Notes: generated by a model from the sequence alone, not told the origin. 47,925 bases of DNA from Psychrobacter sp. FME6 (GCF_014861365.1 NZ_RRYW01000015.1:1-47925); one strand, 5' to 3'; positions 1 to 9,345 are shown, numbered from the stretch's first letter. Numbers and translations are program-made.

Positions 1-83
1 TTCTCGCTTGTGTCTTTATCTGGCTGCCGCTGATTTGAATTCTATACAGCCCCTAAAATTAATAGTTAAAAAAGGACATCATA

Positions 84-425
84 ATGACCACATTATCACA
101 AGCCAGCTGTGAAGCCTGCCGTATTGGCGCTCCGACCGTCGATGAGAGTGAAGCACGCGAGCTATTAAAACAAATTCCTGATTGGTCGCTTATCGAAGTC
201 GATGGCATCAATCAATTACAACGTCGGTATAAATTTAAAAACTTCGTTAAAGCGATGGCATTTGCCAATGAACTTGCCGAAATTGCCGAAGCAGAAGGGC
301 ATCATCCTGGGATGTTGGTTGAGTGGGGAAAGGTTACCGTCACTTGGTGGTCACATAGCATCAAAGGTCTGCATCGTAATGACTTTGTCATGGCAGCTAA
401 AACTGATAGCCTAATGGGTAAATAA
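84..425 (+). CDS. phhB: Pterin-4-alpha-carbinolamine dehydratase
   Basis: The 113-residue product has the length and core of PCD/DCoH proteins. It dehydrates 4a-hydroxytetrahydrobiopterin and so recycles the cofactor of phenylalanine hydroxylase in the cytoplasm. The active-site histidines are visible as HHP at residues 73-75 and a third His at 91 after the VTVTWW strand. The start is supported by AAAGGA about 8 nt upstream. No phenylalanine hydroxylase gene is next to it in this window, which begins only 83 bp upstream, so the link to phhA is from family knowledge alone. The downstream gene is an antiporter and probably unrelated. Confidence 0.93.
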   Translation: MTTLSQASCEACRIGAPTVDESEARELLKQIPDWSLIEVDGINQLQRRYKFKNFVKAMAFANELAEIAEAEGHHPGMLVEWGKVTVTWWSHSIKGLHRNDFVMAAKTDSLMGK

Positions 426-517
426 TGAGAGTAGCAATCATTATCGTAACTCATTAAACTGTCCACCCTCAACGCCAACCCTAACGCCAGAATTTACTGG
501 TACGCCAAGGATGTGTT

Positions 518-1942
518 ATGCCGCCACATGTACTTACCGAGCTATCTCCTAAGATAGCTTTTATCATTGCTAGCGTTGTCATCGCGATTATGGGTGTCAC
601 CATGATCGGCTTTGGCTGGGTTCCGCACCTATCGTTAATGCTTGCTATTGCCGTTTTGCTGGCCCTAGGTATGTTTAAGGGTTTAAGCTTTGAGAAGATG
701 CAAGAGCAGATGTCTTCAGGCGTCGTTAGCGGTATTGGTGCCATTTATTTATTATTTTTTATTGGATTGCTAGTTGCTGCTCTCATGATGTCGGGCGCTA
801 TTCCCACCATTATGTACTATGGTTTTGACCTCATCTCACCGCAGTATTATTATATTTCCGCCTTTGTATTGACCTCTATTATCGGTATTGCTTTGGGCAG
901 TAGTTTGACCACGGCAGCGACGATAGGCGTGGCCTTTATTGGGATGAGCAATGCCTTTGATGCCAATGTCGCTATCGCTGCAGGTGCCATCGTCTCGGGT
1001 GCGTTCTTTGCAGATAAAATGTCTCCTTTATCAGACACTTGTACGCTGGCTTCTTCTGTCGTGGGCATTGATTTGTTTGAGCATATTCGTAATATGATGT
1101 ATACCACGGTACCGGCGTGGCTCATTACAGCAGGATTGTTTTGGTTCTTTTCGGGGCAGACAGGTAGCGGCAATTTAGATCAAATTACTATGTTGCAATC
1201 ACAATTGGTTGATAGCGGCTTAGTCCATGGTTATTCAGTACTACCATTTATCGTGCTAATCGTCTTAGCGGTTTGTCGAGTGAATGCCATCTACACTATC
1301 ATTTACACCATTGCTAGCGCGTTACTCATTACCTATTTGCACAGTACGCCCAGTATTGGGCAGCTGGGTAATTACATGTTTGGTGGTTATACACCTGCTG
1401 ACAACTTGGAGCTGGGCGAAGTAGGCGGCATGATCTCACGCGGTGGTATGCAGAGCATGTTCTTTACGCAGACCATTGTGATATTGGCATTAAGCTTAGG
1501 TGGCTTGCTACGCGCATTGGGTATCTTGCCAGCGTTATTGTTAGGTATCAGAGATATGCTAACCAGTTCAGGTCGCGCGATTTTTGCCGCCGCTATGGCA
1601 GCATTGAGTATCAACGTGCTTATAGGTGAGCAGTATTTGAGTATTCTATTATCAGGGACGGCTTTTCGCCAGACGTTTGAGCGCTTGAACTTACATCCCA
1701 AAAACTTATCGCGCACTATTGAGGATGCGGGTACGGTTATCAATCCACTCGTGCCATGGAGTGTGTGTGGTGTGTTCATCAGCCAAGCGTTAGAAGTACC
1801 TGTACTTGATTATCTGCCTTATGCATTCTTCTGTTATTTATCGCTATTACTAACGATATTGTTTGGCTTCACAGGAATAACCATCACTCGCAAGGATGGC
1901 ACTAACGTTCGTAAGCACCAAAAAGCACAAGCTGTCAATTAA
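518..1942 (+). CDS. nhaC: Na+/H+ antiporter, NhaC family
   Basis: A 474-residue polytopic inner-membrane protein with about 11-12 hydrophobic segments. It matches the NhaC antiporter family in length and in its central polar motifs (ALGSSLTTAATIGVAF, then GAFFADKMSPLSDTC around residues 160-175). These proteins exchange external protons for cytoplasmic sodium and support pH and salt homeostasis. AAGGA lies about 8 nt before the ATG. The gene stands alone between phhB and a convergent membrane-protein gene and is followed by a strong terminator hairpin. Ion specificity (Na+ alone, or malate/lactate-coupled as in MleN relatives) cannot be settled from sequence. Confidence 0.85.
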   Translation: MPPHVLTELSPKIAFIIASVVIAIMGVTMIGFGWVPHLSLMLAIAVLLALGMFKGLSFEKMQEQMSSGVVSGIGAIYLLFFIGLLVAALMMSGAIPTIMYYGFDLISPQYYYISAFVLTSIIGIALGSSLTTAATIGVAFIGMSNAFDANVAIAAGAIVSGAFFADKMSPLSDTCTLASSVVGIDLFEHIRNMMYTTVPAWLITAGLFWFFSGQTGSGNLDQITMLQSQLVDSGLVHGYSVLPFIVLIVLAVCRVNAIYTIIYTIASALLITYLHSTPSIGQLGNYMFGGYTPADNLELGEVGGMISRGGMQSMFFTQTIVILALSLGGLLRALGILPALLLGIRDMLTSSGRAIFAAAMAALSINVLIGEQYLSILLSGTAFRQTFERLNLHPKNLSRTIEDAGTVINPLVPWSVCGVFISQALEVPVLDYLPYAFFCYLSLLLTILFGFTGITITRKDGTNVRKHQKAQAVN

Positions 1943-1980
1943 CAAGCTAAATAGAAAAATAGCATTCATCACGAAGTATA

Positions 1981-2019
1981 AAACAACCCCCGTAAGTGAA
2001 TAACTTATGGGGGTTGTTT
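1981..2019 (+). terminator. Rho-independent terminator after nhaC
   Basis: Near-perfect inverted repeat with arms AAACAACCCCCGTAAGT and ACTTATGGGGGTTGTTT around a 5-nt loop. Since the arms end in A/T runs on both sides, it probably ends transcription in both directions, for nhaC (+) and the convergent DUF3817 gene (-). Confidence 0.85.
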
Positions 2020-2061
2020 AGTATGAAAAATAGAGGTTTTTAAACTGTTTACTGCACTTTT

Positions 2062-2418
2062 TTATGTAAGCTCTTTTTTATGTAAGCTCTTTTTTAAAAA
2101 GTGATCAAAAATAAACGGCCCAAATGGTAAAAACGAGCCGAGTACACCCGCAGGCATCGCCCAAATTGGGGTTTTAACCTTGTTGACGACGATCATGAGT
2201 ATTAGGATATAGGCGATGAATAAGCCACCGTGAGCCATACCGAGGTATTTCACCGCTTCGGGGATACCCATCATATACTTTAGCGGCATGGCAACGCCTA
2301 GCAATAATAAAAAAGAAGTGCCTTCTAGGTAACCTATGATGGTTAGATTTTTCAATGCAGATTTTTGATTTTTTCTCATGCCAGATGCGGGTTCGGTAGT
2401 TGTCTGAGCCTTCGACAC
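2062..2418 (-). CDS. DUF3817 family small membrane protein
   Basis: Three hydrophobic segments with the typical DUF3817 pattern (IGYLEGTSFLLLLGVAMPLKY, then GMAHGGLFIAYILI, then PAGVLGSFLPFGPFIFD). The function of this inner-membrane family is unknown. The open frame reaches back to 2550, but the upstream 44 codons look non-coding. I prefer the GTG at 2416-2418 because AAGGAA lies 6-7 nt before it and gives a 118-residue protein, close to the usual family length; an ATG at 2379 is a second option without a good ribosome binding site. Convergent with nhaC, no operon partner. Confidence 0.75.
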   Translation of the reverse strand: MSKAQTTTEPASGMRKNQKSALKNLTIIGYLEGTSFLLLLGVAMPLKYMMGIPEAVKYLGMAHGGLFIAYILILMIVVNKVKTPIWAMPAGVLGSFLPFGPFIFDHFLKKSLHKKELT

Positions 2419-2633
2419 ATGGTGTTCCTTTTGATATGATCGTTTAGATTGAGGGCATGCCTTGATACCGCTATGATACTGGCTTTGCTCGATGCTTTGA
2501 AGCATTAGTTTTTGCCAACCTTTAATAGAGATCAGTAGAAAACCAAACAACCACTAGGACGAATCTGATAAAAAGTATCCTAGAGTCTGTGACTATGAGC
2601 CTATTGATCTCGCTTTGACTGCGAAAAATATCT

Positions 2634-3299
2634 ATGACTGTTTCACTTCCTTACTTATATTCTTTTCGTCGCTGTCCCTATGCCATGCGCGCGCGGCTTG
2701 GTCTTTTGTTTGCTGGATTGCAAGTAGAGCTGCGAGAGATAGTCCTTAAAAACAAACCAGCCCAAATGCTGGCCATTAGTCCGAAAGGCACCGTACCTGT
2801 ATTACAGCGTATTGATGGGACTGTGATTGAAGAGAGTCGAGAGATAATGCTGTGGGCGCTTGAACAGCAAGATCCGCAAGGGCTGTTAGACTCAGAGACT
2901 TTACCTCAGGCAAACGCTTTAATCGAGAAAAACGACAACGAGTTTAAATATTGGCTGGATCGTTATAAATATGCCGACCGCCATCTTGAAATGACCCAGA
3001 CAGAATATCGACAACAGGGTGAAGAGTTTTTACAGGTTTTAGAAGCGTTGCTCACTAAAAATGCTTATCTACTGGGAGACAGTGTAAGCATTGCCGATAT
3101 TGGCATTATGCCTTTTGTTCGCCAATTTGCCCATGTGGATCGTGAGGTATTTTACAGTTTACCATATCCAAAACTACAATCATGGCTACAAAATTGGCTT
3201 GAGCATCCCATCTTTTTGCAGGCTATGACTAAGTTTCAGCCATGGCAAGAAGAAGATGACGTGGTGGTTTTTCCTGCGTCTTTTATACCGTTATGTTAA
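2634..3299 (+). CDS. Glutathione S-transferase family protein
   Basis: A 221-residue protein with an N-terminal thioredoxin fold (about residues 4-78) and an all-helical C-terminal domain (about 95-205). A CPYA motif sits at residues 14-17 at the start of helix 1, as in omega-class/Grx2-like transferases where the cysteine binds glutathione as a mixed disulfide. SPKGTVPVL (about 50-58) is the cis-proline loop and EESREI the glutathione gamma-glutamyl site. A role in deglutathionylation or dehalogenation-type detoxification is inferred; the substrate is unknown. The ribosome binding site is weak. Single gene, followed by an unrelated ORF. Confidence 0.85.
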   Translation: MTVSLPYLYSFRRCPYAMRARLGLLFAGLQVELREIVLKNKPAQMLAISPKGTVPVLQRIDGTVIEESREIMLWALEQQDPQGLLDSETLPQANALIEKNDNEFKYWLDRYKYADRHLEMTQTEYRQQGEEFLQVLEALLTKNAYLLGDSVSIADIGIMPFVRQFAHVDREVFYSLPYPKLQSWLQNWLEHPIFLQAMTKFQPWQEEDDVVVFPASFIPLC

Positions 3300-3404
3300 A
3301 AGGGCTAAATGGCTATTGTGTACACTTGTACTCTTAGGTTAAGATGCACGCATAATATGTGGCCAATTAAATATGCGTGAGTCATCTACAAGGGAATGCT
3401 GAAA

Positions 3405-3830
3405 ATGTCAGAAAGTGCAATTAAAAATAGCGAATTGGAACAGTTGGGTATCGTTTTAGAAGAGCAGGTTTTAGAGATTGGTGTTCAAAATGAGTATGCG
3501 GACAAGATAGCTGCTGAATATGTAGAGAAGCTCGCAAGCGCAAAAGGGGATAAAAATAGCGTCTTATATAAATCCTCTAAAGTGAAGGAACGTTATAAAC
3601 AGTCAGACTTGCATCAGTCTATCAACCGTATTATTAATAAAATTGAGCCTTTGCGAGTCGCCATTATACGTGAGCACTTAGCATTGAAGCAGGCAGTCGC
3701 TGAAGGCAATAAGCAGGCAGCAGATGAGAGTATTAAGGCTATCGCTAAAAATAAAATGGAAAAAGGTAAGCTTGAGAAAAACCTTAACGCACTTATGAGT
3801 AGTGCAAATAAGCTTAAGCTTGCTAGCTAA
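3405..3830 (+). CDS. Hypothetical coiled-coil protein
   Basis: I do not recognise this 141-residue protein. It is highly charged, rich in Lys, Glu and Ala, has no signal peptide or membrane segment, and is predicted from heptad-like spacing to be almost entirely helical, with two probable coiled-coil stretches (about residues 10-45 and 70-130). An ATG at 3396 is also in frame, but AGGGA ends 9 nt before 3405, which favours the later start. It is monocistronic and followed at once by a terminator hairpin. Confidence 0.65.
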   Translation: MSESAIKNSELEQLGIVLEEQVLEIGVQNEYADKIAAEYVEKLASAKGDKNSVLYKSSKVKERYKQSDLHQSINRIINKIEPLRVAIIREHLALKQAVAEGNKQAADESIKAIAKNKMEKGKLEKNLNALMSSANKLKLAS

Positions 3831-3848
3831 TAAGACAGCCAACCAGCC

Positions 3849-3889
3849 AAAACCTTCTACGTTATTTCTGTATAGCATAGAAGGTTTTT
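3849..3889 (+). terminator. Rho-independent terminator
   Basis: Inverted repeat AAAACCTTCTA / TAGAAGGTTTTT with an 18-nt loop, starting 19 bp after the stop of the coiled-coil gene and running into a T-rich tract. Confidence 0.75.
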
Positions 3890-4105
3890 ATATTTGAGAA
3901 ACCCCATAACTAAATCACAAGTGATGCATATACCCCTTTTAGCTATCTATATACCACCATGTAAGGATATCAATAGTCATAGTAGCAACGTAACTTAAGT
4001 GATCATTTTCTGTTATGAATTCTTTAGCCATAAGCTGAATGGTTTTGTTATAACGCCATTGCATACATTGTGTAGGACACTGCACCTTTAATGTCTTTAT
4101 ACCTA

Positions 4106-4135
4106 TTTTAGTAATGACAGTTTTTAGTAATGACA
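4106..4135 (+). repeat. Tandem 14-bp direct repeat before the PACE gene
   Basis: TTTTAGTAATGACA occurs twice, 16 bp apart start to start, about 150 bp before the PACE transporter start. The rest of the 395-bp gap (3890-4284) holds no gene I can support; a 65-codon minus-strand frame there has no recognisable domain. The repeat could be a regulator binding site or simple slippage. Confidence 0.4.
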
Positions 4136-4284
4136 ATAGGGATCATCGGGATAGCGAACACTAATATTTGAATGTTCAACAGACCCTGATAACAGCGTCT
4201 CTATTAAATATCCTCTTAATAACCAATTTGATAACCAAAGAGAGTGTTTTAGGGTGTGGTTTTTTACAATTATTAGGAAGTATC

Positions 4285-4716
4285 ATGCGCACTATGAAGG
4301 ATCGGATTCGCCATACTTTAGCCTTTCAAATAATAGGTTTATTAACTTTTGCCCCTTTAGCAAGTTGGGTGTTTGGATTTGAGATGCAATTGATGGGCAC
4401 TATCGCCGTGGTAGGCTCTGTCACTGCGACCATTTGGAACTATATTTATAATTTGTTGTTTGATCATGGCTTATTGAAACTACGTGGAGACAGCCATAAA
4501 ACAATCTCGCTACGAGTATTACATGCGTTGTTGTTCGAAGCAGGACTGCTATGCTTACTGTTACCATTTATTGCTTGGTACTTGCATATGAGCCTTTGGG
4601 AAGCTTTTAAAATGGACATTACTATGGCTACTTTTTATCTGGTATATGCTTTTATCTATAACTTGATTTATGACAAAATTTATCCTATACCGCCAGCAGT
4701 TAAATCTTTGGCTTAA
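4285..4716 (+). CDS. PACE-family efflux transporter (AceI-like)
   Basis: The 143-residue protein has four membrane helices arranged as two tandem bacterial transmembrane pair (BTP) domains. Both repeats show the family pattern: RxxHTLAFQ at the start with WNYIYNLLFD closing the first, and RVLHALLFEAG with FIYNLIYDKIYP closing the second. PACE proteins export chlorhexidine, acriflavine or short diamines by proton exchange. The open frame begins at 4168, but the extra 39 residues are not family-like; AGGAAG lies just before 4285, although only 4 nt away, so 4294 is an alternative. In Acinetobacter such genes often sit beside a LysR gene; none is intact here. Confidence 0.85.
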   Translation: MRTMKDRIRHTLAFQIIGLLTFAPLASWVFGFEMQLMGTIAVVGSVTATIWNYIYNLLFDHGLLKLRGDSHKTISLRVLHALLFEAGLLCLLLPFIAWYLHMSLWEAFKMDITMATFYLVYAFIYNLIYDKIYPIPPAVKSLA

Positions 4717-5022
4717 AAAAACCACTTGTTATAGGCAATTCTAAATAAAATCGATACGATTGTCAGAAAGCTCAGAAGTAAATAGTCACGTGCTATTATA
4801 AACTTTTCTTGCTTGCTGCTCGCAAGCGTGACAGAGGCTGCAAAAAATTTACTTCAGCAGCACTGTATCGTTTTTAAAGTGAATCAACTAGACCTCTTCC
4901 TTTTCAGTGACGTTAAGTTCCTGATTTGGGCGCTTATTCCCTTCTAAAATAGCCATCCTCTCAAATATCCCCACTATTTTTTGAATCTGTTGAACATTCA
5001 AGTATTGGGACCGCTGATATAA
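4717..5022. other. Intergenic region with minus-strand open frame after cadR
   Basis: No confident gene. On the minus strand, the 45 codons following the cadR TAG stop remain open in the same frame to a second TAG at 4888-4890 and would encode a charged, helical-looking tail (VQQIQKIVGIFERMAI, then charged residues ending TEKEEV). This may be a small separate ORF, a remnant, or a former C-terminal extension of cadR. The part from 4730 to 4880 looks like non-coding intergenic sequence. Confidence 0.3.
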
Positions 5023-5433
5023 CTACTTATGACAAGAGTTATCGGCAAGGCTGTTTAATATTCCACATGACTCGGCTGAGGCCTCGTTTATACATTTCTG
5101 CCGTAAAGCTATTAAATGTTGCTTTAACTGTGTCAACTCCTTCATCCGTATTTCCACAGCGTGAATATGCTCATCCAACAAGTTATTGACATCACCACAC
5201 TCTCTGTCAGGCTCATCCCAATACTGTAGTAAGGTTCGAACTTCATCCAACGTCATGTCCAATGTACGGCAGTGTAGGATGAATTGTAGTCGTGCCATAT
5301 GCGTTTCGCTATATAAACGATAATTGCCTGCGCTGCGTGAAGGCGCTGGTAACAACTGCTCTTTTTCATAATAGCGAATGGTTTCTACTGTGGCGCCTGT
5401 GCGTTTAGCAAGCTCACCAATTTTGATTGGCAT
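5023..5433 (-). CDS. cadR: Cd(II)/Pb(II)-responsive MerR-family regulator
   Basis: A 136-residue MerR-type activator. The N-terminal winged helix (residues 1-40, IGELAKRTGATVETIRYYE) binds DNA, a dimerisation helix follows (about 80-112), and metal ligands are present: Cys79 in the CadR/PbrR context DRECGDVN, plus Cys114 and Cys123 in the C-terminal loop. This pattern and the overall sequence fit CadR rather than the copper sensor CueR. Such proteins twist promoters with 19-20 bp spacers to turn on metal exporters. It is divergent from a P-type ATPase that has copper-type, not cadmium-type, membrane signatures; the window's Cd/Zn-type ATPase is at 29 kb and carries the matching promoter. A palindrome sits just before this gene. 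Confidence 0.85.
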   Translation of the reverse strand: MPIKIGELAKRTGATVETIRYYEKEQLLPAPSRSAGNYRLYSETHMARLQFILHCRTLDMTLDEVRTLLQYWDEPDRECGDVNNLLDEHIHAVEIRMKELTQLKQHLIALRQKCINEASAESCGILNSLADNSCHK

Positions 5434-5451
5434 AACAATCTCTAGAATCTA

Positions 5452-5476
5452 AAACATTAGAGTAACTATAATGTTT
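5452..5476. promoter_or_regulatory. Candidate MerR-family operator before cadR
   Basis: Perfect 8-bp arms AAACATTA and TAATGTTT flank GAGTAACTA. The site begins 19 bp before the cadR start. On the minus strand it overlaps a possible promoter (TTGATT, 17 bp, TATAGT), which would fit autoregulation of cadR. Assignment to CadR is inferred; its arms differ from those of the MerR-type site before the 29-kb ATPase. Confidence 0.5.
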
Positions 5477-5703
5477 GATATCGGATAAATCAAATTTATA
5501 GGCTTGAATATAAAGGACATTGAACAGATATTGCATTCTAAAGTAAATTCACTATATCGATAAAAATCGACCATCACATTAATATATTTGATGTGCTATT
5601 CTTTTATATCCATTATGGTGATGACCGATGTCAGGATGCTTGTTAGAACAGCACCAAAACTTTTAGTCATTGTTATGGCTTATTGTCTTCAAGGAGTAAT
5701 TCT

Positions 5704-8124
5704 ATGAAACCTATTGACAATGAAAAACCTATCGAAGGCGGCAAGTACGATAAAGTACCTGAGCATTACAACGGTACAGTCTTTATTTGCCCCATGCATC
5801 CTGAAGTCAGAGATATCGAAGCGAGTGATTGTCCAATATGTGGGATGTTTCTTAAACCTGAAGATGAGGTTGCTGACTCAAGCGATAATGAAGACAAACA
5901 AGCACAATGTCATAGCACTGATTCAACCAATACCAATAATACTGATGTAAAATCCGTCAAAGGTGGCAAATACGACAAAGTGCCAGATGATTATGAGGGC
6001 ACAGTCTACACCTGTCCCATGCATCCTGAGGTCAGAGATGTCGAGAATAGTGGCTGTCCAATATGCGGTATGGCGTTAGAGCCCGAAACGCTCACTGTCG
6101 GTGAAGAAGATACCTCAGAGCTTGACGATATGACCCGTCGTTTTTGGATCTGTACCGTACTCACTATCCCGCTTTTCTTGTACGCCATGAGCGATATGGT
6201 CGGGATAAATTTAGATAGCATTGGTCAATTTGCTATCTCTTCACAAGTCGCGCAGTGGATACAATTAGCCTTAGCAACCCCCGTTGTCGTTTGGGGTGCA
6301 GCGCCGTTCTTTGTTCGCGGTTGGCAATCGATAAAAAGCCGCAATCTAAATATGTTTACCTTAATCTCTCTGGGCGTAGGTGCCGCGTTCGGTTTCAGTC
6401 TAGTGGCCACTTTCTTCCCAGCTATCTTTCCAGACAGCTTTAGAGACTCGGCGGGTCAAGTCGGTGTTTATTACGAAGCGGCCGCTGTTATTACTACCTT
6501 AGTCCTATTGGGCCAAGTTTTAGAATTAAAGGCCAGAAGTCAAACCTCAGGCGCGATTCGAGCGTTACTTGAGCTAGCCCCACCGACAGCAAGACGAGTG
6601 GATGAAAGTGGCGCTGAGGTAGAGGTTTCTTTAGAAGAAGTCGTCAGTGGCGATAAGCTGCGCGTCAAACCAGGTGAAAAACTACCCGTAGATGGTACGG
6701 TCATTGAGGGCAATAGTAATGTTGATGAGTCGATGGTCACTGGTGAGCCGCTTGCTGTCGCTAAAGTGACAGGCGATTCCGTTACTGGAGGCACCGTCAA
6801 TGGTACTGGCACTTTATTAATCGAAGCGGTCAATGTCGGTGACGATACGGTGTTATCCAAAATCGTGCAAATGGTTGCCGAAGCTCAGCGTAGTCGTGCG
6901 CCAATACAAAAAATAGTCGATCAAGTAGCAGGTTGGTTCGTGCCGATTGTACTTATCTGTTCAGTCATCACTTTTATCGTTTGGGCTATGTTTGGGCCTG
7001 CACCTGCAATGGCATTCGCGATAGTTAACGCTATTGCAGTACTTATTATTGCTTGCCCTTGTGCGCTCGGATTGGCAACGCCGATGTCTATTATGGTTGG
7101 TACCGGTAAAGGCGCACAAAATGGCGTCCTTATCAAAAATGCTGAAGCGCTTGAGAGTATGGAAAAAGTCGATACCATCGTCGTCGATAAAACCGGCACA
7201 TTGACTGCTGGTAAACCTGAATTAACGGCGATCGATGCACTGGCAGGTCAAGATGAAGATGAGTTTTTAGCTTTAGTAGCCGCTGTAGAAAGCGCTAGCG
7301 AGCATCCTTTAGCAGAAGCTATCGTTCGAGCCGCTGAGGACAAAGCGCTTAGTATTCCCAAAGCTACTGATTTTAATTCAACGACGGGCGAGGGCGTACA
7401 AGCTACAGTTAATGGCAAGCAAATCGCTATCGGTAACTCAAAGTTGATGCAAAGCCTAAATAGTTTTGATAGTGAATTATCCAGTAAAGCCGACGTGCGT
7501 CGAAAAGACGGCGAAACAGTCATGTTCGTCGCAATAGACGGCAAAGCGGCGGGGATAATATCAGTCGCTGATCCCATCAAGCCCAGTACTGCTGACGCTA
7601 TAAAACTGCTACATGATGCAGGTTTAAAAGTAGTTATGCTAACCGGTGATAATGAGAAAACCGCACAAGCAGTCGCTAATAAATTAGGCATTGACGAAGT
7701 ACACGCTGACGTCTCACCAGAGGACAAAAACCGTATTGTCAAAGAGATGCAAGATAGCGGTAAGTTGGTGGCTATGGCAGGAGACGGTATCAATGACGCT
7801 CCCGCACTAGCACAGGCTAACGTTGGTATCGCTATGGGTACGGGTACCGATGTGGCGATGGAAAGCGCCAGTATTACTTTGGTCAAGGGCGATCTAATGG
7901 GCATTGCCAAAGCCTATAAACTTAGCCACGCTACCATGCGTAATATCAGACAAAACTTGTTCTTTGCCTTTATCTATAACGCTATTGGCATACCGATTGC
8001 TGCGGGCGTACTGTATCCCACTTTCGGGTTATTACTGAGTCCGATGATAGCCGCAGCTGCGATGAGCTTATCGTCAGTATCGGTGATTGGTAATGCGCTT
8101 AGATTGCGTCGGTTAGAGTTATGA
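5704..8124 (+). CDS. copA: Copper-type heavy-metal P-type ATPase with two N-terminal metal-binding repeats
   Basis: An 806-residue P1B ATPase that would pump monovalent copper out of the cytoplasm. Two cysteine-rich heavy-metal-binding repeats (about residues 13-52 and 87-126) each carry CPMHPEVRD and CPICGM; there is no classical HMA ferredoxin fold. Then come membrane helices, the CPC ion motif at 451-453, the phosphorylated Asp495 in [13 protein letters not shown], and hinge GDGINDAP near 693-700. The penultimate helix has YN ([11 protein letters not shown]) and the last MSLSS, the P1B-1 copper signature. A TTG at 5683 is in frame, but AAGGAG at 5691-5696 fits the ATG at 5704 with 7-nt spacing. 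Divergent from a CadR-like gene, an unusual partner. Silver transport is the main alternative. Confidence 0.88.
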   Translation: MKPIDNEKPIEGGKYDKVPEHYNGTVFICPMHPEVRDIEASDCPICGMFLKPEDEVADSSDNEDKQAQCHSTDSTNTNNTDVKSVKGGKYDKVPDDYEGTVYTCPMHPEVRDVENSGCPICGMALEPETLTVGEEDTSELDDMTRRFWICTVLTIPLFLYAMSDMVGINLDSIGQFAISSQVAQWIQLALATPVVVWGAAPFFVRGWQSIKSRNLNMFTLISLGVGAAFGFSLVATFFPAIFPDSFRDSAGQVGVYYEAAAVITTLVLLGQVLELKARSQTSGAIRALLELAPPTARRVDESGAEVEVSLEEVVSGDKLRVKPGEKLPVDGTVIEGNSNVDESMVTGEPLAVAKVTGDSVTGGTVNGTGTLLIEAVNVGDDTVLSKIVQMVAEAQRSRAPIQKIVDQVAGWFVPIVLICSVITFIVWAMFGPAPAMAFAIVNAIAVLIIACPCALGLATPMSIMVGTGKGAQNGVLIKNAEALESMEKVDTIVVDKTGTLTAGKPELTAIDALAGQDEDEFLALVAAVESASEHPLAEAIVRAAEDKALSIPKATDFNSTTGEGVQATVNGKQIAIGNSKLMQSLNSFDSELSSKADVRRKDGETVMFVAIDGKAAGIISVADPIKPSTADAIKLLHDAGLKVVMLTGDNEKTAQAVANKLGIDEVHADVSPEDKNRIVKEMQDSGKLVAMAGDGINDAPALAQANVGIAMGTGTDVAMESASITLVKGDLMGIAKAYKLSHATMRNIRQNLFFAFIYNAIGIPIAAGVLYPTFGLLLSPMIAAAAMSLSSVSVIGNALRLRRLEL

Positions 8125-8540
8125 TGTAATACCATTCACAAAAATTAGAGTAGCAAGGAAAATGTGTGCAAGTGCTACGCACTGTAGCCTAAACGAGTTT
8201 GACACGGCTAATCGTTTTTTTGGGTTTGGTGTAAGGCGCACTAAGGCAGTGTGCTTGGTTTATCTCATCAGTACTCGGCTCTCGTAATATAACTATCGGA
8301 ACTGTCTGTTCTGCTGTCCAACGAATAAGTCCCATATTTGAAAACTGCTCAAGCCATCCCTCCATCGGCCAATGCTGCTATTTCTCATAAAAGCGGTTGG
8401 CAGAGGACTTATGGATATTAAAATCCATACCAATTAAATACTTAGGATTCAGTTGTATACTTTGAAATTTGAAGCTACTTTAACAAGAGGTTCACTAAGC
8501 TTTTATTATGAGCAATGCCCTCAGTAACTTGTGTACTATT
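8125..8540. other. 416-bp gap between the copper ATPase and the TetR gene
   Basis: Apart from the minus-strand remnant at 8189-8365, I see no gene, RNA or clear repeat here. No convincing terminator hairpin follows the ATPase. Confidence 0.4.
8189..8365 (-). pseudogene. Possible remnant of an unidentified protein gene
   Basis: A 58-codon minus-strand frame with protein-like composition (MEGWLEQFSNMGLIRWTAEQ at the start, then TVPIVILREPSTDE). Upstream of its ATG the same frame continues with plausible residues (QHWP, then RFYEK) across a TAG near 8383, so this looks like the tail of a broken gene rather than a complete one. I cannot name the family. Confidence 0.35.
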
Positions 8541-9281
8541 TTAAGATACGGATCCTTCAGGCTTAGACATCGAGCGCCACAACATATCAAATAGAGCATC
8601 AAAATTTGCATTTAGCGGCGTATCTGCTTGACGAATATTCTGCATAATGCCAAGTCGACTGACGAATCCCATAAACACATCAAATAAAATATGCAGTGGT
8701 ACTGTATCAACGAGTACCCCTCGCTTTTGGCCATCTTCTAATACACTCAAAAACGCGTTAATAAGCTCTTTATTCTTATAAATAGCAATGTTATGAAAAC
8801 GCGCTATCGATACTTTAGATAGCACCATCACAGCGTCAGGCTGAGTATCTACAAAATCAAGACATACCCACAATGTCTTGCGTAAGCGATCCTCCACACT
8901 GTCAATACCTTGTAGGTGATCCATCATTCTCGCCGCCAACCTTCCCAGCACCAAGTCCATAATAGTGTAGAGCACCGTTTGTTTATCACCAAAATACTTA
9001 TAGAGCGTTTGCAGCGACACGTTTGCCGCATTTGCAATCTGTATCATAGTGATATCGCTTGCATCATGACCTGCAAATAACTGGCGCACCGCTTTTTCTA
9101 TTTTGTCTAAAGTAGCGGGTCGCATGTCGGATAAAGGAGCCAAGGATGAGGGTTTACTCTGAGCCTCTTTTTTGGAGGTTGTATTATTGGTTTTACTACT
9201 AGTCTTAGCATGAGTCTTGCTAACTCTGTGATTAGAGCCATCATCATTACTAAGTTGTGTTTTCGAGCGAGTGGTTTTCAT
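8541..9281 (-). CDS. TetR/AcrR-family transcriptional regulator of fatty-acid oxidation genes (inferred)
   Basis: A 246-residue TetR-family protein. Residues 1-50 are a basic, Ser/Thr/Lys-rich, probably disordered tail; the helix-turn-helix follows (about 55-105, ending ANVSLQTLYKYFGDKQTVLY), then a ligand-binding helical domain. It is divergent from a thiolase gene, and the 260-bp space between them holds two copies of a 16-bp palindrome that recurs twice before the acyl-CoA dehydrogenase at 16.2 kb. I infer it represses these genes and is released by an acyl-CoA or fatty acid, as FadR/PsrA-type TetR proteins are; the ligand is not visible. The long N-terminal tail could be shorter if translation starts at Met53 (DMRPATLDK). 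Confidence 0.8.
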   Translation of the reverse strand: MKTTRSKTQLSNDDGSNHRVSKTHAKTSSKTNNTTSKKEAQSKPSSLAPLSDMRPATLDKIEKAVRQLFAGHDASDITMIQIANAANVSLQTLYKYFGDKQTVLYTIMDLVLGRLAARMMDHLQGIDSVEDRLRKTLWVCLDFVDTQPDAVMVLSKVSIARFHNIAIYKNKELINAFLSVLEDGQKRGVLVDTVPLHILFDVFMGFVSRLGIMQNIRQADTPLNANFDALFDMLWRSMSKPEGSVS

Positions 9282-9345
9282 AGCTTATGGTTCCTTTATA
9301 GTATTGGCTTTTAGATGGTTTTAGCGTTTACAGTAAATTGATAAA

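Noticed and set aside
1..83. 3' end of an upstream membrane-protein gene at the left window edge
   Set aside because: A short frame ends in LPLI and stop near position 38, but 12 codons are too few to support a call.
3939..4136. 65-codon minus-strand frame upstream of the PACE gene
   Set aside because: No ribosome binding site, no recognisable domain, unusual Met/Thr/Trp-rich composition; more likely chance or old remnant.
5542..5620. CACAT-N11-ATGTG before the copper ATPase as a copper-responsive (CueR) operator
   Set aside because: The arms do not resemble known CueR sites and no long-spacer promoter surrounds it.
7248..7910. 220-codon minus-strand frame inside the copper ATPase
   Set aside because: Antisense shadow of a strongly conserved coding region; composition (Ala/Ser/Ile-rich) is that of reverse-complemented ATPase codons.
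8541..9281. TetR protein as a PsrA orthologue
   Set aside because: Its neighbouring palindromes (GGTAAT-N4-ATTACC) do not match the PsrA consensus, and the long basic N-terminal tail is not a PsrA feature.
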